DNA of 64,000 nucleotides from the NCBI RefSeq assembly GCF_015477775.1, contig NZ_JADLQO010000002.1:124001-188000 (forward strand), given 5' to 3'. This DNA comes from Nocardia abscessus (GTDB taxonomy: Bacteria; Actinomycetota; Actinomycetes; Mycobacteriales; Mycobacteriaceae). The position numbers and the translations under genes were made by a program. Under the pieces are notes generated by a model. The model was not told where the DNA came from and did no database searches. It was given only the letters and a program-made list of their open reading frames with translations. Shown here in pieces: positions 36,170 through 44,552 of this stretch (position 1 is its first letter; each line of letters starts with the position of its first letter).

Positions 36170-36957
36170 GCGAGCACGACCGGACCGCCAACCGATTCGC
36201 CCCCGGCACCTTCGCCCCCGGCCCCCGGCCGAGCAGCCGCGCCGCGATGCTGCTCGCGCAGACCAGACTCGAACTGATCCTGTTGCTGCGCAACGGCGAA
36301 CAACTCCTGCTCACCATGTTCATCCCGATCACCCTGCTGGTCGGGCTGAGCCTGCTGCCCTTCGGCGAGCTCGGCACGCACCGGGTGGACAAGATCGTCC
36401 CCGCGGTGATGATGGTGGCGGTCATGTCCACCGCGTTCACCGGTCAGGCCATCGCGGTCGGCTTCGACCGGCGCTACGGCGCGCTCAAGCGGCTCGGCGC
36501 GACGGCGTTGCCGCGCTGGGGCGTCATCGCCGGTAAGAGCGCGGCCGTGCTCATCGTGGTCGTGCTGCAAGCCGTCCTGCTCGGGTTGATCGGCTTCGCG
36601 CTGGGCTGGCGGCCGGAACCGGCCGGACTGCTGCTGGGCGCGGCGGTGATCGCGCTCGGCACCGCGACCTTCGCGGCGATGGGCCTGCTGCTGGGCGGCA
36701 CCCTCAAGGCCGAGGTGGTGCTCGCGCTGGCGAACATCCTGTGGTTCGTCATGCTGGGCGTGGCCAGCATCGTCTTCGCCGCCGACGACCTGCCCGCCGC
36801 GGTGAGCGTGCTCGCCCGGCTGGTGCCGTCCGGAGCGCTCGCCGAAGCGCTGGAAAGCGCGATGCACACCGGCATCGACTGGTTCGGGATCGCCGTTCTC
36901 GCCGTCTGGGGCGTGGTCTCGGGCGTCGCGGCCACCCGCCTGTTCCGCTTCCACTGA
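36166..36957 (+). CDS. ABC-2 type exporter permease (Rv1457c-like)
   Basis: A 263-residue permease with six membrane helices (for example LLTMFIPITLLVGLSLLPFG, AAVLIVVVLQAVLLGLIGFA and IAVLAVWGVVSGVAATRLF). Before the first helix lies an amphipathic segment, RAAMLLAQTRLELILLLRN, the connecting helix of ABC-2 permeases. The cytoplasmic loop GFDRRYGALKRLGATALPRW fits the ATPase contact. The ATG at 36166 overlaps the ATPase stop (ATGA). Confidence 0.92.
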   Translation: MSEHDRTANRFAPGTFAPGPRPSSRAAMLLAQTRLELILLLRNGEQLLLTMFIPITLLVGLSLLPFGELGTHRVDKIVPAVMMVAVMSTAFTGQAIAVGFDRRYGALKRLGATALPRWGVIAGKSAAVLIVVVLQAVLLGLIGFALGWRPEPAGLLLGAAVIALGTATFAAMGLLLGGTLKAEVVLALANILWFVMLGVASIVFAADDLPAAVSVLARLVPSGALAEALESAMHTGIDWFGIAVLAVWGVVSGVAATRLFRFH

Positions 36958-36963
36958 CCTCTC

Positions 36964-36980
36964 AACGACAAAATGTAGTA
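36964..36980. promoter_or_regulatory. Candidate BlaI-type operator upstream of ctaA
   Basis: A TGTAGTA half-site (36974-36980) is preceded, after a 3-base spacer, by AACGACA (36964-36970), which matches TACTACA at 5 of 7 positions. BlaI/MecI regulators bind TACTACA/TGTAGTA-type dyads, and I recall BlaI acting on respiration genes in mycobacteria. A related site lies upstream of ctaB at 48779. Confidence 0.4.
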
Positions 36981-37024
36981 GACCGGGTGCGGGGGGCGGA
37001 TCCGGCCCGGCTACCATTTTCGAC

Positions 37025-37999
37025 GTGCTGTATCGCGCGTTCCTGCGACTCGTCGACAAGCTGCCGCTGCCCTCGTTGCGGGCGCAGCGCCTGATCGCAC
37101 TCGCGGTCGTCCTCACGCAAGCGGGCATCTCGGTGACCGGCGCTGTCGTGCGGGTCACCGCGTCCGGTCTCGGCTGCCCGACCTGGCCGCAGTGCTTCCC
37201 CGGCAGCTTCACCCCCGTCGCGGTGTCGGAGGTCCCGGCGATCCACCAGACGGTCGAATTCTCCAACCGGCTGCTCACCTTCCTGGTCACACTCTGCGCC
37301 GCGGCGGTCGTGCTCGCGGTGACCAGGGCGCGCCGCCGCCGCGAGGTGCTGGTCTACGCGTGGCTGATGCCCGGCGGCACCGTCGTTCAGGCGATCATCG
37401 GCGGCATCACGGTGCGCACCGGACTGCTGTGGTGGACCGTCGCGACGCACCTGCTCGCGTCCATGGTGATGGTCTGGCTCGCGATGGTGCTGTACGCGAA
37501 GATCGCCGAACCCGACGACGGCATCGACACCGTGCGGGCGCCCGCACCGCTGCGCTGGCTCACCGTGCTCGCCGCCGTCGCGCTCAGCGCGGTCCTGACC
37601 GCGGGCACCCTCGTGACCGCCGCGGGTCCGCACGCGGGCGACAAGAGCATCGATCGTCCGGTGGAGCGGTTGGAGGTGGAGATCGTCACCCTGGTGCATC
37701 TGCACTCGCAGCTGCTGGTCGCGTATCTCGCGCTGCTGGTCGGCTTGGCGTTCGGCCTGTTCGCGGTGGGCATCGCGCCCGCGGTACGCACCCGGCTGTT
37801 CTGGCTGCTCGGGCTGGTGTGCGCGCAGGCGCTGGTCGGCGTCGTGCAGTACTTCACCGACGTCCCCGCCGCGCTGGTCGTCGTGCACGTGGGCGGGGCC
37901 GCGGCATGCACGGCGGCCACCGCCGCGCTGTGGGCTTCGCTGCGCACCCGGGAGCGCGTCGCCGCCCCGAAGCCGGACCCAGCCGCCCAGGCCGCCTGA
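37025..37999 (+). CDS. ctaA: Heme A synthase
   Basis: A 324-residue membrane protein of the COX15/CtaA family, which oxidises heme O to heme A for cytochrome c oxidase. It has eight membrane helices. Heme-ligand His residues are visible at EVPAIHQTVEFSNR, ATHLLASM, LVHLHSQLLV and VVHVGGA. The Cys pair ASGLGCPTWPQCFPG is the redox disulfide of the external loop. The start is GTG at 37025. In mycobacteria this gene likewise follows the ABC pair. Confidence 0.95.
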   Translation: MLYRAFLRLVDKLPLPSLRAQRLIALAVVLTQAGISVTGAVVRVTASGLGCPTWPQCFPGSFTPVAVSEVPAIHQTVEFSNRLLTFLVTLCAAAVVLAVTRARRRREVLVYAWLMPGGTVVQAIIGGITVRTGLLWWTVATHLLASMVMVWLAMVLYAKIAEPDDGIDTVRAPAPLRWLTVLAAVALSAVLTAGTLVTAAGPHAGDKSIDRPVERLEVEIVTLVHLHSQLLVAYLALLVGLAFGLFAVGIAPAVRTRLFWLLGLVCAQALVGVVQYFTDVPAALVVVHVGGAAACTAATAALWASLRTRERVAAPKPDPAAQAA

Positions 38000-38264
38000 G
38001 CACGCTATTCGAGTCCGGGGCAAGAACGAACCGGCGCGGTAGGCGCCCCCATCCCGGAGGCTGCGGCGCTGAGGACTTCGGCGCGACGGCGGATGGCGCG
38101 GCAGGCTCGACCTGAGCGCCCCGCGGTACACCGCCTGGCAGCCGGCCCCAGCGTGGCACGACGCGGAACTGCAGGTCGTCGATGATTCCGGCCACACAGG
38201 CAGCCCGGCTGTGGGTGCCGCCATCCGGCGCCCGGTTCGCCCGGTGCCCCGCGAGCGCGGCCGA

Positions 38265-40499
38265 TCAGCGCACACCCGCCACTGGTCCCCTGACCACCCG
38301 CTGCAGCGCGCGCAGGTCGGCGTCGAGCGTCCGGTACAGCCAATAGACGGCGACGAACGCGAGTCCGCCGACCGCGCACAAGCCCAGGACCGAATCGCGC
38401 ACCAGCGGAAGCTCCTGCTCGGGTTCGAGCAGACTGAATCCGGCCAGCACCCCGACCACCGGAACAGACGCCGTGACCGCGAGATAGATCGTGGTTCTTC
38501 GACGCAGCGCCCGAATATGGCCGGAGTCATGCGCCGTGGGGCGGCTGTAGCGCAAATAGACCGGATAGACGGAGCGGACGATGTAGAAGGTCGACAGGAA
38601 GAACGTGTAGGCGACGGAGATGACGGCTGCCATGAAAACCGTCATCGCCGCGTGGATCACCAGCCGCGCCGGAAGGTCGGTGAGCCAAAGGCATAGGAAA
38701 ACCCCGGTCACGGTTGCCGTTATCCCGGTCTGGAAGGTGTTCAGCGCACACATATCGCCCCAGAACAGTGTTCGCGCCCGCACCCGCGCGAGCAGGGCCT
38801 CGTCATAGCGTCTGCCCTCGCGCAAGCCGCGAAGAACGGTGAGCTGATCACGGGACATGTAGACGTAGATGACGATGGACAGCGGGCCTGCGATGAGAAC
38901 GAAAATGTAGACACCCATGTTGAGCTGCCAATTGGTGGCATCCGACAGGCGCTCTCTGAGCAGTTCTTGCACGTGCACAGCCATGTAGATCGTGGCGAGG
39001 CCGACGCCGACCAGCGACGACAACCACAGGACGGGGGTGGGCCAGCGCGAAAGTCGCAGCCGCCAGCTATCCGGCGGCGGGTAGACGAGATCGCGGGCCC
39101 TCTCTTCCAGGCACAAGTCGAGCTGCTGCGCCAATTCCGCTCCGGACGAGTAGCGGTCGGCGCGATTGGGCGACAGACACGTCAGCAGCACGCGGCGCAG
39201 CGCCATGGGGCAATCCGGCGGAAGCTGCGACAGGAACGCCGGCTCGACGGGTCTGCGCCGCAGTTCGATCATGCGGGCCAGGGATGTCTGCGAGTCGCCC
39301 GCGGACATCTCGTCCGCGAAGGGGCGGCGTCCGGTGAGCAGTTCCCAGAGCATGACAGCCAGCGCGAAGATATCGCTTCGGGTGTCCAGTTCCGCGGCCG
39401 TCCCGGGCAGGTCGGGATGGCAGGCTTCGAGCTGCTCGGGCGACATGTACGCCAGCGATCCGCCGAAGTACGCCAGGGGGCTGGTGCCCGAGACGCGTTC
39501 GCTGAAACTCACGTTGAAGTCGGCCAGCTTCGGACTTCCCTCGGCGCTCAGCAGCACGTTCGCGGGTTTGATGTCACGATGCAGCACCCCTCGTTCGGAC
39601 GCGTGCTGCAGCGCGTCCGCGAGCCGGCGCCCCAGCCAGGCGACAGTCTCCGGCCAGGTCAGTGCGGCGATCCGCGGCCTAACGGCTGATTCGGTCGGCC
39701 GCACCTCGCCCTTGTCGGCGAGCACCTTGTCGATGGCGTCGAGCAGCAGTTGCCCGCCGCGCCGCTCCTGCGGCGTCGTGCGCGACAAGCGCAGCACGTC
39801 GAGCAGTGTTCCGCCGGGTAGGTACTGCATGTAGAGCAGTTTCAGCTCGCCGTCGGCGATGAGGCGCTGGTCGAAGATGCGCACGATGTACTCGTGGTCG
39901 AGTTGGGCGAGCGTCTGCGGCTCGTTGCCGTGGTTGTGCGAGATCTTGACCGCGACCAGTCGCTGCATCGATTGCTGTCGAGCGAGGTACACCTGGGCGA
40001 ACGCACCGACCCCGATCCTCATCAGGAGGTCGAAATCATCGACCCGGTCGCCGACGTCGATGGCGTCCAGGGCGACTTGGGCACTCGGGCGGGCGATCAT
40101 CGTGCTGCGGTAGTCGCTGGTGAGCCGGTCCAGTTCAGGGGTGGCCGCTATGGCGGTGGCGGTCAGGTCGGTAGGATCGCTTCCGTGGTCGCCGCGGCGC
40201 ATGGCGTGGAATTCCTCGTACACCAGATCGGCCGGAAACGGACCGGTTCGCAGCTCGGGGAATTCCGCACGGTAGTCGATCAGCCGCTTGGGGAAGTTGT
40301 AGCGAATCCAGCGATACTCGAGGTCGACCTTGATCAATTCGATCAGTATCGTGCGCCGCTCAGCCGGGTCACGAGGTAAGTAGGCGGACAACTCGGGCGG
40401 GGACCCGGACGCCCAAGCCTCTGAGAACTGCGCCACGACGGCGGCGAGCGCGGCGCGGGTTCGTTCGGCTGAATCGGCCAGATCGATCGGCTCACGCAT
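38265..40499 (-). CDS. Membrane Ser/Thr protein kinase with DFN in place of DFG
   Basis: A 744-residue kinase. Residues 1-~150 are an N-terminal helical domain (SPPELSAYLPRDPAERRTIL, VDLEYRWIRYNFPKRLIDYR) seen in planctomycete and myxobacterial kinases. The kinase domain (~155-470) has the P-loop GVGAFAQV (163-170), the ATP Lys185 in VAVKIS, the catalytic loop HRDIKPANVLL (307-317), and SPE (353-355). The metal-binding DFG is changed to DFN (327-329), keeping Asp. The C-terminal ~260 residues contain about six membrane helices with no extracellular sensor such as PASTA. The ATG at 40499 has a weak GAG ribosome site. The substrate is unknown. Most other actinobacterial PknB-type kinases have a single helix. 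Confidence 0.88.
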   Translation of the reverse strand: MREPIDLADSAERTRAALAAVVAQFSEAWASGSPPELSAYLPRDPAERRTILIELIKVDLEYRWIRYNFPKRLIDYRAEFPELRTGPFPADLVYEEFHAMRRGDHGSDPTDLTATAIAATPELDRLTSDYRSTMIARPSAQVALDAIDVGDRVDDFDLLMRIGVGAFAQVYLARQQSMQRLVAVKISHNHGNEPQTLAQLDHEYIVRIFDQRLIADGELKLLYMQYLPGGTLLDVLRLSRTTPQERRGGQLLLDAIDKVLADKGEVRPTESAVRPRIAALTWPETVAWLGRRLADALQHASERGVLHRDIKPANVLLSAEGSPKLADFNVSFSERVSGTSPLAYFGGSLAYMSPEQLEACHPDLPGTAAELDTRSDIFALAVMLWELLTGRRPFADEMSAGDSQTSLARMIELRRRPVEPAFLSQLPPDCPMALRRVLLTCLSPNRADRYSSGAELAQQLDLCLEERARDLVYPPPDSWRLRLSRWPTPVLWLSSLVGVGLATIYMAVHVQELLRERLSDATNWQLNMGVYIFVLIAGPLSIVIYVYMSRDQLTVLRGLREGRRYDEALLARVRARTLFWGDMCALNTFQTGITATVTGVFLCLWLTDLPARLVIHAAMTVFMAAVISVAYTFFLSTFYIVRSVYPVYLRYSRPTAHDSGHIRALRRRTTIYLAVTASVPVVGVLAGFSLLEPEQELPLVRDSVLGLCAVGGLAFVAVYWLYRTLDADLRALQRVVRGPVAGVR

Positions 40500-40869
40500 C
40501 GGTAGCTCGGAATCAGCCGTGGTTGATCAAACGGCGGCTACACACGATGCGTCCTTGCCTCGCAGGTGTCCCACATCAGCTCCTCGACGTCGAATTTGCC
40601 AGTTCAAGGGTATCGCTCCGGGCACGGCAGGCGCTGCATCTCCGCGAGCGCGACGGATGGGCTGCTTTTGCAGATAATTCGCCATCCGCTCGCTTCGGTC
40701 GTTCCGAGTCGTGGCCGCGCCACGTGCCACCGAACCGCCGGACTCCACGGCCATGGGGGCAGGCCGACATGCCGTCGAGCGTCCTCGCGGATTCGGGCCG
40801 ATACAAACTCGGCTTCCCCGCTCACAGCATGCCCCCGCCGAGAACAGCGCGTCGGCACTGCCGTCCTCG
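40500..40869. other. Intergenic region with possible degenerate coding sequence
   Basis: About 370 bases between the kinase start and the regulator remnant. Several overlapping open frames exist, none with a ribosome site or a product I recognise. It may hold the decayed N-terminal (HTH) part of the regulator that follows. Confidence 0.3.
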
Positions 40870-41516
40870 ATGACCGCACCGGCCCACCCGCCGCCTGCCC
40901 AGGAGCACTTCGCCAATGCTCTCGAACAGATCAGCGTCCGGACGCCGACCGCGACGCCACTTCCCGCCGACCTCATGCAACAGCCGAGCGACTGGCGTCG
41001 GACGTGCGATCGCTGGGGGAAATCGAAACGTACGGCATGCTGCACCTGCAAGCCGCACTCGTCACCGCCGCACTCGGCGGCGACCCGTCCGACCACTTGA
41101 ACGAAGCGGACGAGCAAGTCGCCCGGCTCCGGCAGGCCACCCCCGACCGCGCCCTCCTGCGCAACCCGACCTTCAACGCGACAAACGTGACCTTGTGGCG
41201 GCTGTCCGCGGCGATGGAACGCCGCGAACCAGGCCAAGTCCTCGAACTCGCCCCCACTCTCAACCCCGAAACGATCCCCGCCGAAGGACGCCGAGCCCAA
41301 TACTTCGTCGAAATCGGCCGCGCCCACGCCCTGCGCCGCGACTACCGCAACTCGCTGCACGCCCTACTGCGCGCCGAACACATCGCCCCCCAGCAAATCC
41401 GCGGCATGACCCACGTCCGCGAACTCGTCGGCCACATGATGCGCACCGCCCGCCGCGACCTCACCACCGGCGACCTGGGCCGCCTCGCCAAACGCATCGG
41501 CGCCGTCCCGGCCTGA
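40870..41516 (+). pseudogene. Frameshifted C-terminal remnant of an HTH/TPR-type regulator
   Basis: Two frames together resemble the C-terminal TPR-like part of actinobacterial XRE-type regulators. The first (from 40870) reads EHFANALEQISVRTPTATPL then PADLMQQ; near 40980-40990 the match jumps to another frame, ERLASDVRSLGEIETYGMLH, which continues to ALLRAEHIAPQQIRGMTHVR and GRLAKRIGAVPA. I see no DNA-binding domain upstream. A frameshift and the missing HTH suggest a dead gene; a sequencing error could explain the frameshift but not the missing N-terminus. It sits next to a flavoprotein gene, a common partner of such regulators. Confidence 0.6.
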
Positions 41517-41949
41517 CCACTCGCGCCACCGCATTCGCACGCAAATATATTGCGACACAAACGATTCGAGCGGCTCCGACAGTAAGTCCGAGCGACGCCG
41601 GCAGTAAGTCCGCCCTGCCCCAGCAGCCGGATGGCGGCAAACGCTCGAATTACCCTTTGCCGCCGTCACCAGCTGTTACGGCACGTTATCAGCCGGTCGG
41701 CCACCGCGATCCAGCCTCGGGCCCGGCCCTGCACGCCCAGGTAGCGCGCGAAGACCCGGCGGGAACGGCACAGTGGCAATACGTTCCGAGCGTTCGGCCC
41801 TGACCCGGCGTGATCATCAGCGACGACGGCCACCTGACCGACTTCGTCGGTAACCTCGCGGCGAAATGCGCCGGTCGGGTGGCACACGGCAGTGCCGAGC
41901 GGACTCAGGTCGACCTCGGCGCACAACACCGCCGTGACACCATGATCCT
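41517..41949. other. Intergenic region, no supported gene
   Basis: About 430 bases. A 59-codon frame from GTG 41811 runs into the flavoprotein gene, and a minus-strand frame also exists; neither is recognisable. Start and middle are locally less GC-rich (around 41540-41590), so this may be leftover sequence from rearrangement. Confidence 0.35.
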
Positions 41950-42516
41950 GTGGACGCCAATGGAAATCCCGTGCTGTACGCCCTGGTGACCGGCTCGCCC
42001 GCCGCACGTGATGTCGGCAAATTGATCACCCTGGCCCAGGCGGACGGCTGGGTCGTATGCGTGATCGCCTCGCCGTCCGGCACGCGGTTCATCGACGCCG
42101 ACGCTATTGCGGCGCAAACCGGCTATCACGTGCGCAGCGAGTACAAGGAACCCGGCACGCCGGATGTGCTGCCGCCCGCCGACGGCATCATCGCCGCTCC
42201 GCTCACCGGCAATTCGATCGCGAAATGGGCTGCGGGGATATCCGATACGCTCCTGCTCGGTCTGCTGGTCGAAGGATTCGGCAAAGGTTTGCCGATTGTG
42301 GGCGTGCCTTACTCGAATCGCGCGCAGATCAGCTTTCCCGCGATCCAAGAGGGGCTGCGCAAACTGGCCGAATGGGGCGTCACCATCGTGATCGGCGAAG
42401 GTGAGCCGCACGAGCGGGGCACCGGGGAAGCGCGTCTCCCCCACTTCCCCTGGCAGGCGGCCTGGAAAGCGTTCCTCGAGCACCCGCGCCGAACCGGCGC
42501 CGACCATCCGAACTGA
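41950..42516 (+). CDS. Flavoprotein (phosphopantothenoylcysteine decarboxylase-like fold)
   Basis: A 188-residue protein of the HFCD flavoprotein fold. Family segments are GWVVCVIASPSGTRFIDADA, GYHVRSEYKEPGTPDVLPPA, the flavin/substrate region DGIIAAPLTGNSIAKWAAGI and SDTLLLGLLVEGFGKGLPIV, and the C-terminal FPWQAAWKAFLE. It has the Asn and PxxxN features of stand-alone flavoproteins, which are often encoded beside XRE/TPR regulators in actinobacteria. The reaction is unknown. The start is GTG at 41950, without a good ribosome site. Confidence 0.82.
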   Translation: MDANGNPVLYALVTGSPAARDVGKLITLAQADGWVVCVIASPSGTRFIDADAIAAQTGYHVRSEYKEPGTPDVLPPADGIIAAPLTGNSIAKWAAGISDTLLLGLLVEGFGKGLPIVGVPYSNRAQISFPAIQEGLRKLAEWGVTIVIGEGEPHERGTGEARLPHFPWQAAWKAFLEHPRRTGADHPN

Positions 42517-42730
42517 CCCACACCGCTGCGCCGCCGGAACACCGCGCCGCCCGGTCACGCCGACGGCGCGGGTACCGCAGACGAAGCGCGGCTTCGACGG
42601 CCTCGGAGGGGGCGGCGGTCGTCGTGCGGCTGGGCCCTCGAGCCGCACCTCGTTTGAAAGTTCTCCCGCATTGTCCTGCGAAAATTGCCGGGAAGTTCCA
42701 ACCGAAGGTCCAACGATACTGTCGAATCTC

Positions 42731-43294
42731 ATGAACGCAGTCGCCGAGAATCCGACAATCGACCTCAGCATGGCCGAGCTGCGCGAGGTTACCGCCTATG
42801 CCCTGGCCTGCGCGGAGCCCGTGCTGGTGATCTTCGAGCGCGACCGTCCCGACGACCCGCGTCCCCGGGCCGTGCTAGAGGAGGCGCGCGGGTTCGCCGC
42901 CGGGGGCAAGCGGACGAAGGCGCTGCGCGTGACCGCACTGGAGGCGCACCGGGCCGCACGGGCAGCTCGGGAGCTGGGGTATGAAGCCGCATTCGACGCT
43001 GCGCGCGCCGCCGGTCACGCGGGAGCGGCCGCGTACCTGCACCCGCTGGCGAAGGCGACGCAGGGCGGGCACATCCTCATGTCGGCCGCCCACGCGGCTC
43101 GAGCGCTCGAACTCGACGCAGGCGACAACCGTGAGGTCGGCGACGACTACGTCCAGAAGGCTACGGATCTGGCCGGGCCCATCGTGGTGAGCGTTTTGCT
43201 GCGCTACCCACTCGCCCCGAGCGGTCGCGGCCGCGTAGGAGAGCTATGGCGGGAACTGGACGCATCGTTGCGACGGCTGGCGATCCATCGTTGA
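42731..43294 (+). CDS. Imm5-like putative immunity protein
   Basis: A 187-residue all-helical, Ala-rich protein. The pattern YALACAEPVLVIFERDRPDD then PRAVLEEARGFAAGGKR, with repeated AHRAARAARELG and AAGHAGAAAYLHPLAKATQG segments, matches my memory of the Imm5-like putative immunity family. Such proteins protect against a cognate toxin, but many exist as orphans. No toxin gene is adjacent. The ATG at 42731 is used; the longer frame upstream is low complexity. Function is inferred by pattern only. Confidence 0.6.
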   Translation: MNAVAENPTIDLSMAELREVTAYALACAEPVLVIFERDRPDDPRPRAVLEEARGFAAGGKRTKALRVTALEAHRAARAARELGYEAAFDAARAAGHAGAAAYLHPLAKATQGGHILMSAAHAARALELDAGDNREVGDDYVQKATDLAGPIVVSVLLRYPLAPSGRGRVGELWRELDASLRRLAIHR

Positions 43295-43333
43295 CCTACG
43301 GTCGCTCCGACCGGATCCATCGTGTGGAAGGGA

Positions 43334-44137
43334 TCAGGGAGCGGAAGCCGCGGGTCCGATCCACTGGTCGAACAGCCGGTCCACCGCGCCGGTCGCGAGC
43401 TGGGTGGCCAGATAGGCGTCCAGGGCGGCCGCCAGGACCGGATCGTCCTTGCGCACCAGCAATACCTTCCCGAAGGAGTCGAACGGCGCTTCGGGATGCA
43501 GCACTTGCAGGTCCGGGTGCTGACGCACGCGGTAGCGGCCCTCGACGGAGTCGGTGACGAACACGTCGGCGCGGCCCTGTTCGATCTCGCCGAAGATCGT
43601 CAGATTGTCCGGCCACAAGGTGAGCTGCGCGTCGGGGAAGTTCTTGCGCGCGAAGTCCTCGTTCGTCCCACCACGATTGGCGATCACGCGAACACCGGGA
43701 CGGTTGATCTCCGCGATGGTCGCGTAGGCGGCGCCGTTCGCGCGGTGCGTGATCGGTGCCTTGCCGTCGGTGCCGTAGGTGATCGAGAAGTCCGCGAACG
43801 CGCGGCGCGACGGCAGATCGGAGATGCCCCCGACCGCCAGATCACAGTTTCGCTGGGCGAAGTCCGTCCGCAGCGTCGCCCACGTCACGGGCACGAACTC
43901 GATCGGGCGGCCGAGCAGTGTGGCGAACCCCCGCGCGAGATCGATGTCCACGCCGCGGTAGCCGCCCGCGTCGTCCCTGATCGAGTACGGCGGATAGTCG
44001 CCGGGCGTGCAGGCGCGCAGCATGTTCGAGGTCTCCGACGGCTGCGCGGCCGCCGGAATCGCCACTGCGACAAGCGTTGTCCACGCGGTGACCAGCACTG
44101 CGCCGACGCGGCCGGGCAGCGTCACTCGGCTACGCAC
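43334..44137 (-). CDS. Exported cyclohexadienyl-dehydratase-like (PheC) or amino-acid-binding protein
   Basis: A 267-residue exported protein with a signal peptide ending near AIPAAAQPS (residue ~32). It belongs to the type 3 solute-binding fold (ACTPGDYPPYSIRDDAGGYR, GVDIDLARGFATLLG). It carries segments that recall PheC: DLAVGGISDLPSRRAFADFS, DGKAPITHRA, GGTNE (156-160) and VTDSVEGRYRVRQHPDLQV, with Glu199 in the position I associate with the catalytic Glu of PheC. PheC converts prephenate or arogenate to phenylpyruvate or phenylalanine outside the cytoplasm. A plain amino-acid-binding protein is the alternative; no ABC permease is nearby, which favours an enzyme. The start is GTG at 44137. 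Confidence 0.7.
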   Translation of the reverse strand: MRSRVTLPGRVGAVLVTAWTTLVAVAIPAAAQPSETSNMLRACTPGDYPPYSIRDDAGGYRGVDIDLARGFATLLGRPIEFVPVTWATLRTDFAQRNCDLAVGGISDLPSRRAFADFSITYGTDGKAPITHRANGAAYATIAEINRPGVRVIANRGGTNEDFARKNFPDAQLTLWPDNLTIFGEIEQGRADVFVTDSVEGRYRVRQHPDLQVLHPEAPFDSFGKVLLVRKDDPVLAAALDAYLATQLATGAVDRLFDQWIGPAASAP

Positions 44138-44140
44138 CGA

Positions 44141-44491
44141 TCACTTCTCGTTGCGCGCCTTGGGGAAGCGGGCCTGCTTGGCGACCCAGCCCGCCATCTT
44201 GGCCCAGTGGCCTTTGCGCGGGGTGACGATCGAGGTGAGTGCGCGATCCCATTCGTCGGCCTCGGTGAGACCGTCGATGGTGTCGATCAATGCCTTGGCG
44301 GTATCCAGGTCCGCGACGACCCGGTCGCCGAGGATGCCGTCGGCGCCGACCAGGGTGACGCGGACGCCCGCGCGACCGATCGGCTGGAGCACGGCCGTGG
44401 CGGATTTGCCGTGGTCGGCGACGAATCCCTTGACGGACTCCACGAGGGCGCCCGACAGCTTCACCGGCGCCGTGGCGGTTTCAGTACTCAT
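44141..44491 (-). CDS. Hypothetical protein
   Basis: A 116-residue protein without signal peptide or membrane segment. It has alternating strand/helix segments (AVLQPIGRAGVRVTLVGADG, DTAKALIDTIDGLTEADEWD) and a basic C-terminus WVAKQARFPKARNEK. The ATG at 44491 starts MSTETATAPV. It lies 3 bases upstream of the PheC-like gene on the same strand and is divergent from qor. A hypothetical gene also lies beside qor in M. tuberculosis (Rv1455), but I cannot confirm homology. Confidence 0.7.
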   Translation of the reverse strand: MSTETATAPVKLSGALVESVKGFVADHGKSATAVLQPIGRAGVRVTLVGADGILGDRVVADLDTAKALIDTIDGLTEADEWDRALTSIVTPRKGHWAKMAGWVAKQARFPKARNEK

Positions 44492-44552
44492 GGCAGGCAG
44501 TTTACCGACCGGTAGAAAGCGGGCCCGCCGCTCGGGTGTACAACTAAAACTC

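Noticed and set aside
41666..42007. Minus-strand frame of 113 codons overlapping the flavoprotein start
   Set aside because: It overlaps a recognisable flavoprotein on the other strand and has no family resemblance.
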